This document shows positions 27,598 through 37,596 of a stretch of 64,000 nucleotides of DNA, piece by piece. The position numbers were made by a program, and so were the translations under genes. The stretch lies in NCBI RefSeq assembly GCF_003953935.1, contig NZ_RXLQ01000012.1, positions 1-64,000 of the forward strand. The letters run 5' to 3'. Numbering within the stretch: the stretch's first letter is position 1; each line of letters starts with the position of its first letter. The notes under the pieces were generated by a model that was not told the DNA's origin, searched no databases, and saw nothing but the letters and a program-made list of their open reading frames with translations. The stretch comes from Massilia atriviolacea. Lineage in GTDB: Bacteria; Pseudomonadota; Gammaproteobacteria; Burkholderiales; Burkholderiaceae_D.

Positions 27598-28398
27598 ATG
27601 CCCGCACTCTCCGCATTTTTTCAGAACGTCAAACTCCCGGTGATTTCCGAAGTGGCCCATGCGCTCATCAAGACGCTGGACGATGAAGATGCCTCGGCCA
27701 AGTCGGTCAGCGCCATCATCGCGCGCGATCCGGCGCTGACCGCCAAGCTGATGCGCCTGGCCAACAGCGCCCGCTTCGGCGTCTCGCGCGGCGTCAGTTC
27801 GCTCGACGATGCGATTGCCATGACCGGCATGGCGCACGTGCGCACGCTGGCGCTGGCGGCCTGCTTCGCCGAATCGTTTCCCGACTTGCCGGGGCTCGAC
27901 AGCGATGAATTCTGGAAAAGCAGCATGGCTTGCGCAGGGTATGCCAAGTGGCTCTCGACGGGCCTGGGCAGCGACGGCCAGGATGCCTGGCTGGCCGGGA
28001 TGATGGTGCGCCTGGGCGAACTCCTGATCTACCAGGCCGAGCCGACCGCCTTCGCCGAAATCGAACAGCAGCCGCACCTGCCGGGCGGACGCTGGGAGCG
28101 CGAGCAGCGCCTGCTGGGCTTTTGCGAAGGCGAGATTACGGCCGAGCTGGGCCGGCGCTGGAATTTCCCGGTGCAGATCGTGCGCGCGCTGGAATGCTCG
28201 TCGGACCCGATGGCGGCCCACCCGTTCAGCAAGCTCGGCGCCATCATCCACCTGGCCAGCCTGCTGGCCGATACCCCGAGCGACGATCCTGAAATTCTCG
28301 ATTCGCTGCCGGAAGACATCGTCACCGCCCTGCAGCTGAACCGCGAGTGGATGAAGAAGAAGTTTCCCTCGCATAGTTCGTTCTCGGCGGCGCCGTAG
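27598..28398 (+). CDS. HDOD-domain signalling protein, 266 aa
   Basis: The protein is a stand-alone HDOD domain (about residues 10-205): LPVISEVAHALIKTLDDEDAS, then IIARDPALTAKLMRLANSARFG, and AMTGMAHVRTLALAACF. HDOD proteins resemble HD phosphohydrolases but lack the metal site, and they usually act as scaffolds in c-di-GMP, chemotaxis or stress signalling. A ribosome site AAAAGGAAG precedes the ATG. It stands alone on the plus strand. Confidence 0.9.
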   Translation: MPALSAFFQNVKLPVISEVAHALIKTLDDEDASAKSVSAIIARDPALTAKLMRLANSARFGVSRGVSSLDDAIAMTGMAHVRTLALAACFAESFPDLPGLDSDEFWKSSMACAGYAKWLSTGLGSDGQDAWLAGMMVRLGELLIYQAEPTAFAEIEQQPHLPGGRWEREQRLLGFCEGEITAELGRRWNFPVQIVRALECSSDPMAAHPFSKLGAIIHLASLLADTPSDDPEILDSLPEDIVTALQLNREWMKKKFPSHSSFSAAP

Positions 28399-28419
28399 GC
28401 GCGAGCGGCGCCGGACTGC

Positions 28420-28578
28420 TCACGGCCGCGCCGCGGCTGTGACGCAGCGCTTCGATGCTTGCTTGAATGTCGCCGGTTCGGCATCGATGTCGATCTCGCG
28501 ACCGAGAAAAATACCAGCCGCCACCAGACTCAAGCCCGTTACGGCGAGCACGCCAAACTTCGCAAAACCTGATTCCAT
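28420..28578 (-). CDS. Small single-pass membrane protein, 52 aa
   Basis: An ATG with an excellent ribosome site (AAAGGAGG) opens a 52-codon frame. The N-terminal half is one hydrophobic helix (FGVLAVTGLSLVAAGIFLG); the rest is polar (REIDIDAEPATFKQASKRC). No family is recognised. It lies between the convergent HDOD gene and the phospholipase gene upstream on the same strand. Confidence 0.6.
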   Translation of the reverse strand: MESGFAKFGVLAVTGLSLVAAGIFLGREIDIDAEPATFKQASKRCVTAAARP

Positions 28579-28692
28579 CCACCCTCCTTTTGCTGCGCCT
28601 GCATGGATCGTGGCGGCCATTGCCGCCCGGGGCGCGTTTTCTTGCCGAGGCCGGCGCCACCGGGAACTGTTCGCGCGCGCACGGCCGCCGGA

Positions 28693-30858
28693 TTAATCGG
28701 CGCCCAGCGCCAGAGTGCCCATGGCCGGATCGCTGACCGTATCCTTGCCGGTTTCCACGCGGCCGGCAAAGCGCCGCACGTAGCCGGGCAATTCATTCAC
28801 GCGCACGCTGAAGTCGTACCAGTTGCCGCAATCGCACAGCGGCCAGGCTTGCTCCGAGACCGCGCCGGGCGCCACCGTCACGTTCCAGGCTGGCGCATCG
28901 AGGTAGGCATTGGCCTTGAGCACGAAGGTAGCCGCCACGCTGCCCGTGTTGCGCAGCTTGGCCGACACGCCGCCGTTGGCGACGTCGTAGCAGACCTGGA
29001 TTTCCGGCTGCGGCCCCTGGCGCGACGCGGTGCCGCTGAAATGGCGGTGGAAACCGTTCGGTCCCAGCACCCACAGATCGTACTGGCCCATCTGGTCGCC
29101 CAGCGCCCACAGCCCGTTCAGGTCCTTGCCCGCTTCGACCGTGTAGCGGCGCGGAGCCAGGGTCAGCCGGTTCTGGTCGTACACATGAAACACCGCGGCG
29201 GCCGCGCCCGTATTCGAAAACAACAGTTCGACCTCGACCTTGTCCGGATGGACCCGCGCGCTCGCGTGCAGTTCGTACGGCAAGGCGCGCGAGGGCCGCG
29301 TGCCGGCCGCCTGGGTCGGCAGTTCCGGCAGCGGCGGCAGGTCGGGGGTCCTGGTGTCGCCCAGCGCGCGGGCGCGCGCGGCCAGCGCCTTGGTGTCAGG
29401 CAAGGTTGCCGCAAACGCCGTGCCGTCCGGGTCCTTGAAGTTGAATGCACTCATCAGGTCGCCGCAGACGGCGCGGCGCCATGGCGTAATTGTCGGTTCC
29501 ATCACGCCGAAGCGGGTTTCCAGGAAGCGGATCACCGAGGTGTGGTCGAACACCTGGGAATTGACCCAGCCGCCCTTGCTCCATGGCGAAATCACATACA
29601 TCGGCACGCGCGGCCCGAGGCCGTACGGGCGGTGCATGAGGGCGGGCGCTTCCATCGTTTCGGCGGAAGCGATCTCGTGATATTCGCCCACGGTGCTGAC
29701 GGTCGAGGCCCCGGCCAGCACGGCTTGCTTCGGGTCGCTGTGCCATTGCACGTACGATGGCGCGGCAGGCGGCGGCACATGGTCGAAAAAACCGTCGTTT
29801 TCGTCGAACATCAGGAACAGCACGGTCTTGCTCCAGACCTCGGTATTCGAGGTCAGCGCGTCCAGCACGGCCGCCGTGTACTCGGCGCCCTGGGCCGGGC
29901 TGGACGGGCCGGGATGCTCCGAGCCTTCGGCGGTGGCGACGATGAACGACACCTGTGGCAGACGGTTGGCCTGCACATCGAGCTTGAGCTGGTCGAGGTC
30001 GCGCGTGCTCATGCCCCGTTCGCGCAGTTGCGGGTCGGACCCCGGCAGCCTGGCGAAGGCGTCGCGGAAGCGGCGAAAGCCCGCCAGCGGGTTGTCGGTG
30101 AAGTTGTCGGCCATGTCTTGGTACACCTGCCAGCCGATTCCGGCCGCCTGTAGCCGTTCCGGATAGGTAAGCCAGGCATAGCCGCCGGTCGGGTCGTGCT
30201 CGGCGTTGTCGTAGCTGTTGCCGATCACCGGGCCGTTGCCCTGCTTGAGCGGATCGTTGGCCCCGGTCCAGGCGAACACGCGGTTCGGATTGGTGCCGCC
30301 CTGGAACGAGCAGTGGTAGGCATCGCAAATGGTAAACGCGTTGGCCAGCGCGAACTGGAAAGGCAGGTCGGCTTCCTTGTAGTAACCCATCGAATGGTTT
30401 TGCTTGTGGGTCGGCCAGTTGGCAAGAATGCCGTGGTTCCATGCGTACTGCGCATTGGGCCAGCTGTGCGGCGTGCCGGCCACGCGCATGGCGTTGAAGC
30501 TTTGCTGGGTGTTCAGGTGGAAGGGCGCGATCACGCGCGGCGCGGCCGGCACGCTGTCGTTGAGCTGGTACCAGACCCGGTGCTTGCCGATCGCGCCGGA
30601 GGCGGGCAAGGGGATGGGGAAACGGTCGCCGAAGCCGCGCACCCCTTTCAGGGTGCCGAAGTAATGGTCGAAGGAACGGTTTTCCTGCATCAGGATGACG
30701 ATATGCTCGACATCGCGGATGGTGCCGGTGCGGTTGTTGGCCGCGACCGCCAGGGCCCTGCTGATTGCGGGCGGAAACATGGAAAGTGCGGCGGCGCTAC
30801 CGCCGACCTTGGCGGCCTGGCGCAAAAAAGCGCGTCTGCTGGTGGGTGTCATCGTCAT
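28693..30858 (-). CDS. Phosphocholine-type phospholipase C, Tat-exported, 721 aa
   Basis: A twin-arginine signal (SRRAFLRQAAKVGGSAAA) opens the protein. The phosphoesterase domain (about 45-480) carries the family stretches VILMQENRSFDHYFG, YAWNHGILANWP and FDHTSVIRFLETRFGV. Two copies of the small C-terminal DUF756-type domain follow (about 510-710). This is the standard make-up of non-haemolytic phospholipase C, which splits phosphatidylcholine-type lipids to feed on phosphate or choline. A small lipoprotein gene sits 41 bp upstream. Start at the first of two close ATGs; MTPTSRRAF at 30852 is equally possible. Confidence 0.93.
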   Translation of the reverse strand: MTMTPTSRRAFLRQAAKVGGSAAALSMFPPAISRALAVAANNRTGTIRDVEHIVILMQENRSFDHYFGTLKGVRGFGDRFPIPLPASGAIGKHRVWYQLNDSVPAAPRVIAPFHLNTQQSFNAMRVAGTPHSWPNAQYAWNHGILANWPTHKQNHSMGYYKEADLPFQFALANAFTICDAYHCSFQGGTNPNRVFAWTGANDPLKQGNGPVIGNSYDNAEHDPTGGYAWLTYPERLQAAGIGWQVYQDMADNFTDNPLAGFRRFRDAFARLPGSDPQLRERGMSTRDLDQLKLDVQANRLPQVSFIVATAEGSEHPGPSSPAQGAEYTAAVLDALTSNTEVWSKTVLFLMFDENDGFFDHVPPPAAPSYVQWHSDPKQAVLAGASTVSTVGEYHEIASAETMEAPALMHRPYGLGPRVPMYVISPWSKGGWVNSQVFDHTSVIRFLETRFGVMEPTITPWRRAVCGDLMSAFNFKDPDGTAFAATLPDTKALAARARALGDTRTPDLPPLPELPTQAAGTRPSRALPYELHASARVHPDKVEVELLFSNTGAAAAVFHVYDQNRLTLAPRRYTVEAGKDLNGLWALGDQMGQYDLWVLGPNGFHRHFSGTASRQGPQPEIQVCYDVANGGVSAKLRNTGSVAATFVLKANAYLDAPAWNVTVAPGAVSEQAWPLCDCGNWYDFSVRVNELPGYVRRFAGRVETGKDTVSDPAMGTLALGAD

Positions 30859-30899
30859 CTTTTGTCGGTGTTATCGGGTGGCGCGAGGGAAAGCGGCGC

Positions 30900-31109
30900 T
30901 CACGGGGCGCAACGCATGCTGGCCGACTTGGCGCTGCAGGCGCGCGAGGGATCGGCGGCGTCGGGCGCCGGCGCGGGCGTCTGCGCCACCGGGGCGGGCG
31001 GCGCCGGGTCGTCGTTGCCGCAGGCGGCCAGGCTGGCGCCCATCAGCACGGCGAACAGGAAGCGCGCCGCACGCGGCATCGAGCGGATGGTGGTCGGACA
31101 ATACTGCAT
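30900..31109 (-). CDS. Small lipoprotein, 69 aa
   Basis: A signal with the lipobox SLAAC is followed by a short Pro/Ala-rich tail containing two further Cys residues (RACSAKSASMRC). The start at 31109 is uncertain; MPRAARFLF at 31079 gives a more normal signal peptide. It is the first gene of the unit with the phospholipase C. The role is unknown, possibly a helper or a remnant. Confidence 0.55.
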   Translation of the reverse strand: MQYCPTTIRSMPRAARFLFAVLMGASLAACGNDDPAPPAPVAQTPAPAPDAADPSRACSAKSASMRCAP

Positions 31110-31588
31110 GGGAGTCTTTCTTGAAAAATCATCAGGATGGAGGCCTGTCCTGCAGGCAAGAAAGATAATATTGCTCTAATGTTACGACAGAGTGACTCCC
31201 GGATGACCTTGCCATTACACATTATTTCCATATATCTAAAAAGGGGGGCGGGCGGCGTGTTGCTTTTCGGACGGGACGGATCGATTCCGCCGACCGCCGC
31301 CAGTCAACGTTTGACGCGCGATTTGCTATCAAGTAACCTTTCCATAACGTACTAACTTTTTTGGCTGAGTGCGGCCCCGATCCCGCTTCCCGTCCAACCC
31401 GCCATCGGCCTCGTGCCCACCCGCGCGCGCGCCAGGCGCGCTCCGCAGCGATGCGGGGCAGCAATCGCTTTGTTGCCTGCCAACATAGATGACATTCCAA
31501 CAGGCACTATTCACCACAATAAGCAGGTCGCGCATGCTATCGTTGTATGGACAGCCGGGCTCGCGAACCGCACTTAAAGGATGACAGC
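31110..31588. other. Intergenic region between divergent genes
   Basis: About 480 bp without a convincing gene. It contains an AT-rich part (31195-31240) and a GC-rich part (31370-31450). It must hold the promoters of the phospholipase unit and of the chemotaxis gene. No repeat or operator was confirmed. Confidence 0.45.
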
Positions 31589-33199
31589 ATGCATATTCCC
31601 TTTCTCGAATCGATGAGCATCGCCAAGAAGCTCGCCACCCTGATTCTCAGCAGCGTGGTCGGCATCGTGGTGTTGACCGCGCTGTTCCTGGTCTCCGAAA
31701 AGCGCCTGATCCTGGAAGAACGCCAGAGCAATGTGCGCCAGGCCGTCGAGACCGCGCACGGCGTCATCGCCTACTATCACGGCCTGGCGGAAAAAGGCGG
31801 CATGCCGGCCGCCGAGGCGCAAAAGCAGGCGCTCGCCACCATCAAGGCGCTGCGCTACAGCAAGACCGAATACTTCTGGGTGCAGGACCAGAGCGCCAAG
31901 ATCCTGATGCATCCGATCAAGCCGGCGCTCGACAATACCGACGGCAGCGGCACCAAGGACCCGACCGGCAAATTTTTCTTTACCGAATTCTCGGACACCG
32001 TCAAGGCCAGCGGCGCCGGCTTCGTGTTCTACATGTGGCCCAAGCCGGGCAGCGAGAACCCGGTGCAGAAAGTGTCCTACGTCCAGGGATTTGCGCCATG
32101 GGGCTGGATCGTCGGCTCGGGCGTGTACATCGACACCGTCGACGCCACCATCCGCGCCCGCGCGCTCAGCTTCGCGCTGGGCGGGCTGGCGCTGGCCGCC
32201 GTCCTGCTCGGCATCGGCCTGGTGATCGGACGCGGCCTGCTGCGCCAGCTCGGCGGCGAGCCCGGCTACGCGGCCGGGATCGCGCGCAGCATCGCCGAGG
32301 GCGACCTGAGCGTCAAGATCGACATCCGGCACGACGACAGCGGCAGCCTGCTGCACGCCATCCGCACCATGCGCGACGACCTCGCCAAGATCGTCATGCA
32401 GGTGCGCATGGGGACCGACACCATCGCCACCGCGTCGAGCGAAATCGCCTCCGGCAACCTGGACCTGTCCTCGCGCACCGAGGAGCAAGCCAGCTCGCTG
32501 GAAGAAACCGCCGCCTCCATGGAAGAACTGACCGGCACCGTCAAGCAGAACTCCGACAACGCGCGCCAGGCCAACCAGCTGGCGGCCACCGCGTCCGAGG
32601 TGGCGATGCAGGGTGGCGCGGTGGTGGCGCAAGTGGTCGACACCATGGCCTCGATCAACGACTCCTCGCGCAAGATCGTCGACATCATCAGCGTCATCGA
32701 CGGCATTGCCTTCCAAACCAATATTCTCGCGCTGAACGCGGCGGTGGAAGCGGCGCGCGCCGGCGAGCAGGGCCGTGGGTTTGCCGTGGTCGCTTCCGAA
32801 GTGCGCAACCTGGCCCAGCGCAGCGCCGCCGCGGCCAAGGAAATCAAGGCCCTGATCGGCGACTCGGTCGAGAAGGTATCGGTCGGCAACAAGCTGGTGG
32901 CGGACGCCGGCGGCACCATGGACAATGTGGTGGAAAGCGTACGCCGCGTGACCGACATCATGGCCGAGATTTCGGCGGCCAGCCACGAGCAGAGCGCCGG
33001 CATTGCCCAGATCAACCAGGCGATCGCCCAGATGGATTCGGCGACCCAGCAGAATGCCGCGCTGGTCGAACAAGCCGCAGCGGCCGCCGAAAGCATGCAG
33101 GACCAGGCGGCGCGCCTGTCGCAGGTGGTCGGCGTGTTCCGCCTCGACGGCATGGGCGGCGCGCCGCCACGCATCCCGGCCCAGCGCCGCCTCGCATAA
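31589..33199 (+). CDS. Methyl-accepting chemotaxis protein with a single Cache domain, 536 aa
   Basis: A first membrane helix (about 14-35) is followed by a small periplasmic sCache_2 domain with [16 protein letters not shown] and the closing [18 protein letters not shown] second helix (about 188-212), a HAMP linker and the signalling coiled coil follow, with the conserved tip [20 protein letters not shown]. The C-terminus has no CheR pentapeptide. sCache_2 receptors often sense small organic acids. AAAGG eight bases before the ATG supports the start. A 70-bp repeat array follows 20 bp after the stop. Confidence 0.93.
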   Translation: MHIPFLESMSIAKKLATLILSSVVGIVVLTALFLVSEKRLILEERQSNVRQAVETAHGVIAYYHGLAEKGGMPAAEAQKQALATIKALRYSKTEYFWVQDQSAKILMHPIKPALDNTDGSGTKDPTGKFFFTEFSDTVKASGAGFVFYMWPKPGSENPVQKVSYVQGFAPWGWIVGSGVYIDTVDATIRARALSFALGGLALAAVLLGIGLVIGRGLLRQLGGEPGYAAGIARSIAEGDLSVKIDIRHDDSGSLLHAIRTMRDDLAKIVMQVRMGTDTIATASSEIASGNLDLSSRTEEQASSLEETAASMEELTGTVKQNSDNARQANQLAATASEVAMQGGAVVAQVVDTMASINDSSRKIVDIISVIDGIAFQTNILALNAAVEAARAGEQGRGFAVVASEVRNLAQRSAAAAKEIKALIGDSVEKVSVGNKLVADAGGTMDNVVESVRRVTDIMAEISAASHEQSAGIAQINQAIAQMDSATQQNAALVEQAAAAAESMQDQAARLSQVVGVFRLDGMGGAPPRIPAQRRLA

Positions 33200-33219
33200 A
33201 GCCACTCTACTGCCCAGCC

Positions 33220-33616
33220 CGTGTCCACCCCGGTGCCAGGTCTGACAGTCGGACACGGACTCGGCGATAAAAGCGCCTACGGCCAAGCTCGTGTCCACCA
33301 CGGTGTCAGGTCTGACATTCGGACACGGACTCGGCGATAAAAGTACCTACGGCCAAGCTCGTGTCCACCACGGTGTCAGGTCTGACATTCGGACACGGAC
33401 TCGGCGATAAAAGCACCTACGGCCAAGCTCGTGTCCACCACGGTGTCAGGTCTGACATTCGGACACGGACTCGGCGGTAAAAGCACGTACGGCCAAGCTC
33501 GTGTCCGAATGTCAGACCTGGCACCGGATGGGACAATGTCAGACCTGGCACCGGATGGGACACGTACGGCCAAGCTCGTGTCCGAATGTCAGACCTGGCA
33601 CCGGCGGGGACACGGC
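33220..33616. repeat. Array of a 70 bp tandem repeat followed by inverted copies
   Basis: Four units of exactly 70 bp start at 33220, 33290, 33360 and 33430. Each holds the core GGTGTCAGGTCTGACA (or a close variant) followed by a CGGACACGGACTCGGCG stretch and GGCCAAGCT. From 33500 the same core appears in reverse orientation three times (GTGTCCGAATGTCAGACC, GGCACCGG), spaced irregularly. The rest of the region to 33748 is non-coding. The same core recurs at 41110-41347. No cas genes and no unique spacers exist, so it is not CRISPR. Confidence 0.9.
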
Positions 33617-33748
33617 CCCGGCTGTTGAAGTTGCCTGATGGTATGTGGCCGGCACGCCTTTTAAACGGCGCGCCCGTCCCCATGTGGGTAAGACCGCGCT
33701 GCACACTCAGAGGCCGCGCGCCCTCTTACCGACCCGAAGGCACCGACA

Positions 33749-34747
33749 ATGATCCCCTTTTCCGTACTCGACCTGTCCCCGATCACCCAAGGCAGCAGCG
33801 CGCGCGTTTCTTTCCAGAATACGCTCGACCTGGCGCAGCATGCCGAACGCTGGGGCTTCAACCGTTACTGGCTGGCCGAACACCATGGCATGCCCGGCAT
33901 CGCCAGCGCCGCCACCGCCGTCCTGCTCGGCTATGTGGCCGGCGGCACGTCCACCATCCGCGTCGGCGCCGGCGGCGTGATGCTGCCGAACCACTCGCCG
34001 CTGGTCATCGCCGAACAGTTCGGCACGCTTGAGTCGCTCTACCCCGGCCGGATCGACCTCGGGCTGGGGCGCGCCCCCGGCTCGGACCAGGCCACCGCGC
34101 GCGCCATGCGCCGCAACCTGCAATCGGACGCCGACGAATTCCCGCAAGACGTGGTCGAGCTGATGGATTACTTTGCCGAGTCCTCGCGCCGCCCGGTCAT
34201 GGCCGTGCCCGGCGCGGGCCTGGAGGTGCCGGTCTGGATCCTCGGCTCGAGCCTGTTCGGCGCCCAGCTGGCCGCCCACCTCGGCCTGCCCTACGCCTTC
34301 GCCTCGCACTTCGCCCCGGCCCAGATGATGCAGGCGGTAGAGCTGTACCGCGCCCAGTTCCGTCCGTCCGCCCGGCTCGCCAAGCCGTACGTGATGCTCG
34401 GCTTTAATGTGTTCGCCGCCGATACCGACGAGCAAGCCGCGCTGCTGGCCACCTCGATGCAGCAAGCGTTCGTGAACCTGCGCAGCGGCCGTCCGGGACG
34501 CTTGCAGCCGCCCGTGTCCGGCTACCTCGACGCCCTCGGCCCGCAGGAACGCGCCATGCTCGACCAGGTGCTGTCGTGCTCGGCCATCGGCGCGCCGCAC
34601 ACGGTCGAGCGCCAGTTGCAACAGTTTATCGAACGCACCGGCGCCGACGAGCTGATGATCACCTCGCAGATTTTCGACCACCAGGCACGCCTGCACTCGT
34701 ACGATATCGTCGGCAAGATCCATGCCGGTACGCACGCTGTCGCCTGA
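33749..34747 (+). CDS. LLM-class flavin-dependent oxidoreductase, 332 aa
   Basis: The protein is a luciferase-like monooxygenase barrel: [15 protein letters not shown] at the start, [36 protein letters not shown], and the phosphate-binding [16 protein letters not shown]. These features match the MsnO8/YhbW-like group that uses reduced FMN or F420-type cofactors on unknown substrates. GAAGG precedes the ATG. It is followed 57 bp later by dps on the same strand. Confidence 0.93.
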   Translation: MIPFSVLDLSPITQGSSARVSFQNTLDLAQHAERWGFNRYWLAEHHGMPGIASAATAVLLGYVAGGTSTIRVGAGGVMLPNHSPLVIAEQFGTLESLYPGRIDLGLGRAPGSDQATARAMRRNLQSDADEFPQDVVELMDYFAESSRRPVMAVPGAGLEVPVWILGSSLFGAQLAAHLGLPYAFASHFAPAQMMQAVELYRAQFRPSARLAKPYVMLGFNVFAADTDEQAALLATSMQQAFVNLRSGRPGRLQPPVSGYLDALGPQERAMLDQVLSCSAIGAPHTVERQLQQFIERTGADELMITSQIFDHQARLHSYDIVGKIHAGTHAVA

Positions 34748-34804
34748 AATCGCTTATATTCCTAACCACTTTCCATTTATCACTTTTTACAGGAGCATGC
34801 CCTC

Positions 34805-35299
34805 ATGAACAGCAAAACCGCGCAAGCCCCCATGGTCGACCTCGGCATCGCCGACGAGGACCGCAAGCAAGTCGTCGAAGGCCTGTCGCGCCTGCTCGCC
34901 GACAGCTACACCCTGTACCTGAAAACCCACCAGTACCACTGGAACGTCACAGGTCCGATGTTCCAGACCCTGCACACCATGTTCATGACGCTGTACAACG
35001 AGCAGTGGCTGGCGGTCGACCTGATCGCGGAGCGCATCCGCGCGCTGGGTGAGCTGGCGCCGGGTTCCTACCAGCAATTCGCCCAGCTGACCTCGATCAC
35101 GCCGACCAGCGGCACGCCGAACGCCAAAGACATGATCCGCGACCTGATGGAAGGCCAGGCCACCGTGGTACGCACCGCGCGCGCCCTGTTCACCGTGGCC
35201 GAAAAAGCCAACGACCAGCCCACCTGCGACCTGCTGACCCAGCGCATGCAGACGCACGAAAAGTACGCCTGGATGCTGCGCAGCCTGCTGGAAGACTGA
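34805..35299 (+). CDS. dps: DNA-binding ferritin-like protein Dps, 164 aa
   Basis: Dps forms a 12-subunit shell that oxidises iron with hydrogen peroxide and shields DNA. The ferroxidase residues are in KTHQYHWNVTGPMFQTLH (His) and YNEQWLAVDLIAERIRALG (Asp/Glu). The N-terminal tail is short and carries two Lys residues. AGGAG is nine bases before the ATG. A GC-rich hairpin (35307-35336) after the stop lacks a T run and may or may not terminate. Confidence 0.95.
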   Translation: MNSKTAQAPMVDLGIADEDRKQVVEGLSRLLADSYTLYLKTHQYHWNVTGPMFQTLHTMFMTLYNEQWLAVDLIAERIRALGELAPGSYQQFAQLTSITPTSGTPNAKDMIRDLMEGQATVVRTARALFTVAEKANDQPTCDLLTQRMQTHEKYAWMLRSLLED

Positions 35300-35438
35300 T
35301 CCCCCACGCCAGCCGCCGTCCCCCGCACGGCTGGCGGCCCGAACGTCGCATCAATCGCACACTCCCCGCCGGCAACGCCCTATGCTGCACCGCAGCATGC
35401 TAGTATCGACACATCCATCACTCTCCCCGGGCCGGCAG

Positions 35439-36209
35439 ATGAAACGTGTGATCTTCAACCAGAAGGGTGGCGTCGGAAAGTCGACGATCGCGGTCAACCT
35501 GGCGGCCATCGCGGCCCACCAGGGCAAGAAAACCCTGCTGATCGACATCGACCCGCAGTGCAATGCCAGCCGCTACCTGCTCGGCGACGCCATGAGCACG
35601 GTAGCGCCGACCATGGGCGCCTACTTCGAGCAAATGCTCAACTTCATCGTGTTCCCCAGACCGGCCGGCGACTTCGTGCATCCCACGCCGTTCGCGAACC
35701 TGTCGATCATGGTGTCGCACCCGGAACTGGGCGAGCTCCAGGCCAAGCTCGAATCGCGCCACAAGATCTACAAGCTGCGCGACACCCTGAACGAACTGGC
35801 CAGGGACTTCGACGAGATTGTCGTCGACACCCCGCCCGCCTACAATTTCTTCACCCAGTCGGCCCTGATTGCCGCCGAGCGCTGCCTGATTCCCTTCGAT
35901 TGCGACGATTTCTCGCGCCAGGCGCTCTACACCCTGGTGGCCAACGTGGCCGAGATCAAGGCCGACCACAATCCGGCGCTGGAGATCGAAGGCATCGTCG
36001 TCAACCAGTTCCAGGCGCGCGCCCTGCTGCCGCAACGCCTGGTGAACGAGCTGAGCGCGGAAGGCTTGCCGGTGCTCGGCAACAAGCTGTCGAGTTCGAT
36101 CCGCATCCGCGAATCGCACGACCGCCACCTGCCCATGATCCACCTCGATCCGCGCCACAAGCTGAGCCAGGAAATGCTGGCGCTGTACCACGAACTCCAG
36201 GCCGCATAA
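35439..36209 (+). CDS. Orphan ParA-family ATPase, 256 aa
   Basis: The deviant Walker A motif FNQKGGVGKST is at residues 6-16, Walker A' IDIDPQCNAS near 40, and Walker B IVVDTPPAYN near 128. No parB gene or parS cluster is near, and the DNA-binding N-terminal extension of plasmid ParA is absent. It is therefore a MinD/ParA-like positioning ATPase rather than the chromosome partition protein. The start MKRVIFN is chosen because Walker A must lie near the N-terminus; longer frames add nothing. The cargo is unknown. Confidence 0.85.
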   Translation: MKRVIFNQKGGVGKSTIAVNLAAIAAHQGKKTLLIDIDPQCNASRYLLGDAMSTVAPTMGAYFEQMLNFIVFPRPAGDFVHPTPFANLSIMVSHPELGELQAKLESRHKIYKLRDTLNELARDFDEIVVDTPPAYNFFTQSALIAAERCLIPFDCDDFSRQALYTLVANVAEIKADHNPALEIEGIVVNQFQARALLPQRLVNELSAEGLPVLGNKLSSSIRIRESHDRHLPMIHLDPRHKLSQEMLALYHELQAA

Positions 36210-36293
36210 GGGGCGCCGCCGCTGCGGAACGGCGCCGTCGCGCCATGTGTGCCACACTGCGCGGATTATTTCTTTCCCAACATTGGAGTCCGC

Positions 36294-36968
36294 ATGAATG
36301 TACTGATGGTATTGACCTCGCACGGCCAGTTGGGCGACACCGGCAAGAAAACCGGCTTCTGGCTCGAGGAATTCGCGGCCCCGTACTACCTGCTCAAAGA
36401 CAAGGGCGCCAAGCTGGTGCTGGCCTCGCCGGCCGGCGGCCAGCCGCCGCTCGATCCCAAGAGCGACGAGCCGGATGCCCAGACCGAGGCCACGCGCCGC
36501 TTCAGGCAAGACCCCGCCGCCCAGGCCGCCTTGGGCGCCACGCGCAGGCTGGCCGACATCGAGGCCGGCGAGTTCGACGCCGTGTTCTATCCGGGCGGCC
36601 ACGGCCCCCTGTGGGACCTGGCCGAAGACAGCCATTCGATCAAGCTGATCGAAACCATGATCGCCGCCGGCAAGCCCGTGGCCGCCGTGTGCCACGCCCC
36701 CGGCGTGCTGCGCCACGTCAAGGGTCCGGATGGCAAGCCGCTGGTCGACGGCAAGCGCGTTACCGGTTTTACCAACACCGAAGAAGAAGCCGTCGGCCTG
36801 ACCAAGGTGGTGCCCTTCCTGGTGGAAGACATGCTCAAGCAAAACGGCGGCATGTATTCCAAAGGACCGGACTGGGCCTCGTACGTGCAGACCGACGGCT
36901 TGCTGGTCACCGGCCAGAATCCGGCCTCGTCGGAAGCGGGCGCCGAAGCACTCCTCAAACTGCTGTAA
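36294..36968 (+). CDS. DJ-1/PfpI family (Hsp31-like) protein, 224 aa
   Basis: The nucleophile elbow AAVCHAPGVL (Cys near residue 137) with FYPGGHGPLWDLAED upstream places it in the class I glutamine amidotransferase-like, DJ-1/Hsp31 group. Members act as glyoxalases, deglycases or holding chaperones. The ATG at 36294 follows TTGGAG. The two Hsp20 genes just downstream suggest a stress-response neighbourhood, though 171 bp separate them. Confidence 0.92.
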   Translation: MNVLMVLTSHGQLGDTGKKTGFWLEEFAAPYYLLKDKGAKLVLASPAGGQPPLDPKSDEPDAQTEATRRFRQDPAAQAALGATRRLADIEAGEFDAVFYPGGHGPLWDLAEDSHSIKLIETMIAAGKPVAAVCHAPGVLRHVKGPDGKPLVDGKRVTGFTNTEEEAVGLTKVVPFLVEDMLKQNGGMYSKGPDWASYVQTDGLLVTGQNPASSEAGAEALLKLL

Positions 36969-37139
36969 GGCCGGCCGCAAGGGCGCCGACTGGCGCGCCG
37001 ATGCGCGCGCCCGCCGCGCGCATCTTTGATCCATCTCAAACTCCCTGCGCCCGGCGGCCGCGCCGGGTCACGGCGGCGAACCACTTTCGCCTTGCCTGGT
37101 CCAACTCCCATCAGCCAATCCGTTCAAGGGGAGAACACC

Positions 37140-37583
37140 ATGATGATGTACCGTTCCATGTTTCCGGGCGATGTGTTCGCCGAGATGGACCGCCTCCAGC
37201 GCGACATCGCCCAGGCCTTCGACTTCGGCCCCAGCATCCGCGGCCTGGGCCGTGGCGGCTTTCCGGCGCTCAACGTCGGCAGCACGCCGCACAGCGTCGA
37301 GATGTACGCCTTCGTCCCCGGGCTCGACCCGGCCACGATCGAAGTCCAGCTCGAACACGGGGTGCTGACCATCGCCGGCGAACGTGCCGACGATCTGCCG
37401 GGCGCGCAGCAGCAGGCCACGGTCCAGATCAACGAGCGCTTCGCCGGGCGCTTCAAGCGCGTTGTCAGCCTGCCCGACGACATCGAACCCGAATCGGTCG
37501 CCGCGCACTATCGCGACGGCGTACTGCACGTCAGCGTGGCGCGCCGCGAGGCGGCGCAGCCGCGCCGCATTTCAGTTCACTGA
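37140..37583 (+). CDS. Hsp20 small heat-shock protein, 147 aa
   Basis: An alpha-crystallin domain spans about residues 45-140, with VEMYAFVPGLDPATIEVQLEH and the closing DGVLHVSVARRE. The C-terminus holds the I-x-V-type tail (RRISVH). Hsp20 proteins hold unfolding proteins in oligomers. AAGGGGAG before the ATG supports the start. It is 13 bp upstream of a second Hsp20 gene, so both are co-transcribed. Confidence 0.93.
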   Translation: MMMYRSMFPGDVFAEMDRLQRDIAQAFDFGPSIRGLGRGGFPALNVGSTPHSVEMYAFVPGLDPATIEVQLEHGVLTIAGERADDLPGAQQQATVQINERFAGRFKRVVSLPDDIEPESVAAHYRDGVLHVSVARREAAQPRRISVH

Positions 37584-37596
37584 CCAGGAGCGCACC

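Noticed and set aside
31165-31200. Possible Pho box (CTGTCGTAACATTAG on the minus strand) before the phospholipase unit
   Set aside because: Only one half-site resembles the consensus; the second half is absent.
33220-33499. Regular 70 bp spacing suggested a CRISPR array
   Set aside because: The whole 70 bp unit is repeated, there are no unique spacers, orientation flips after four units, and no cas genes are present.
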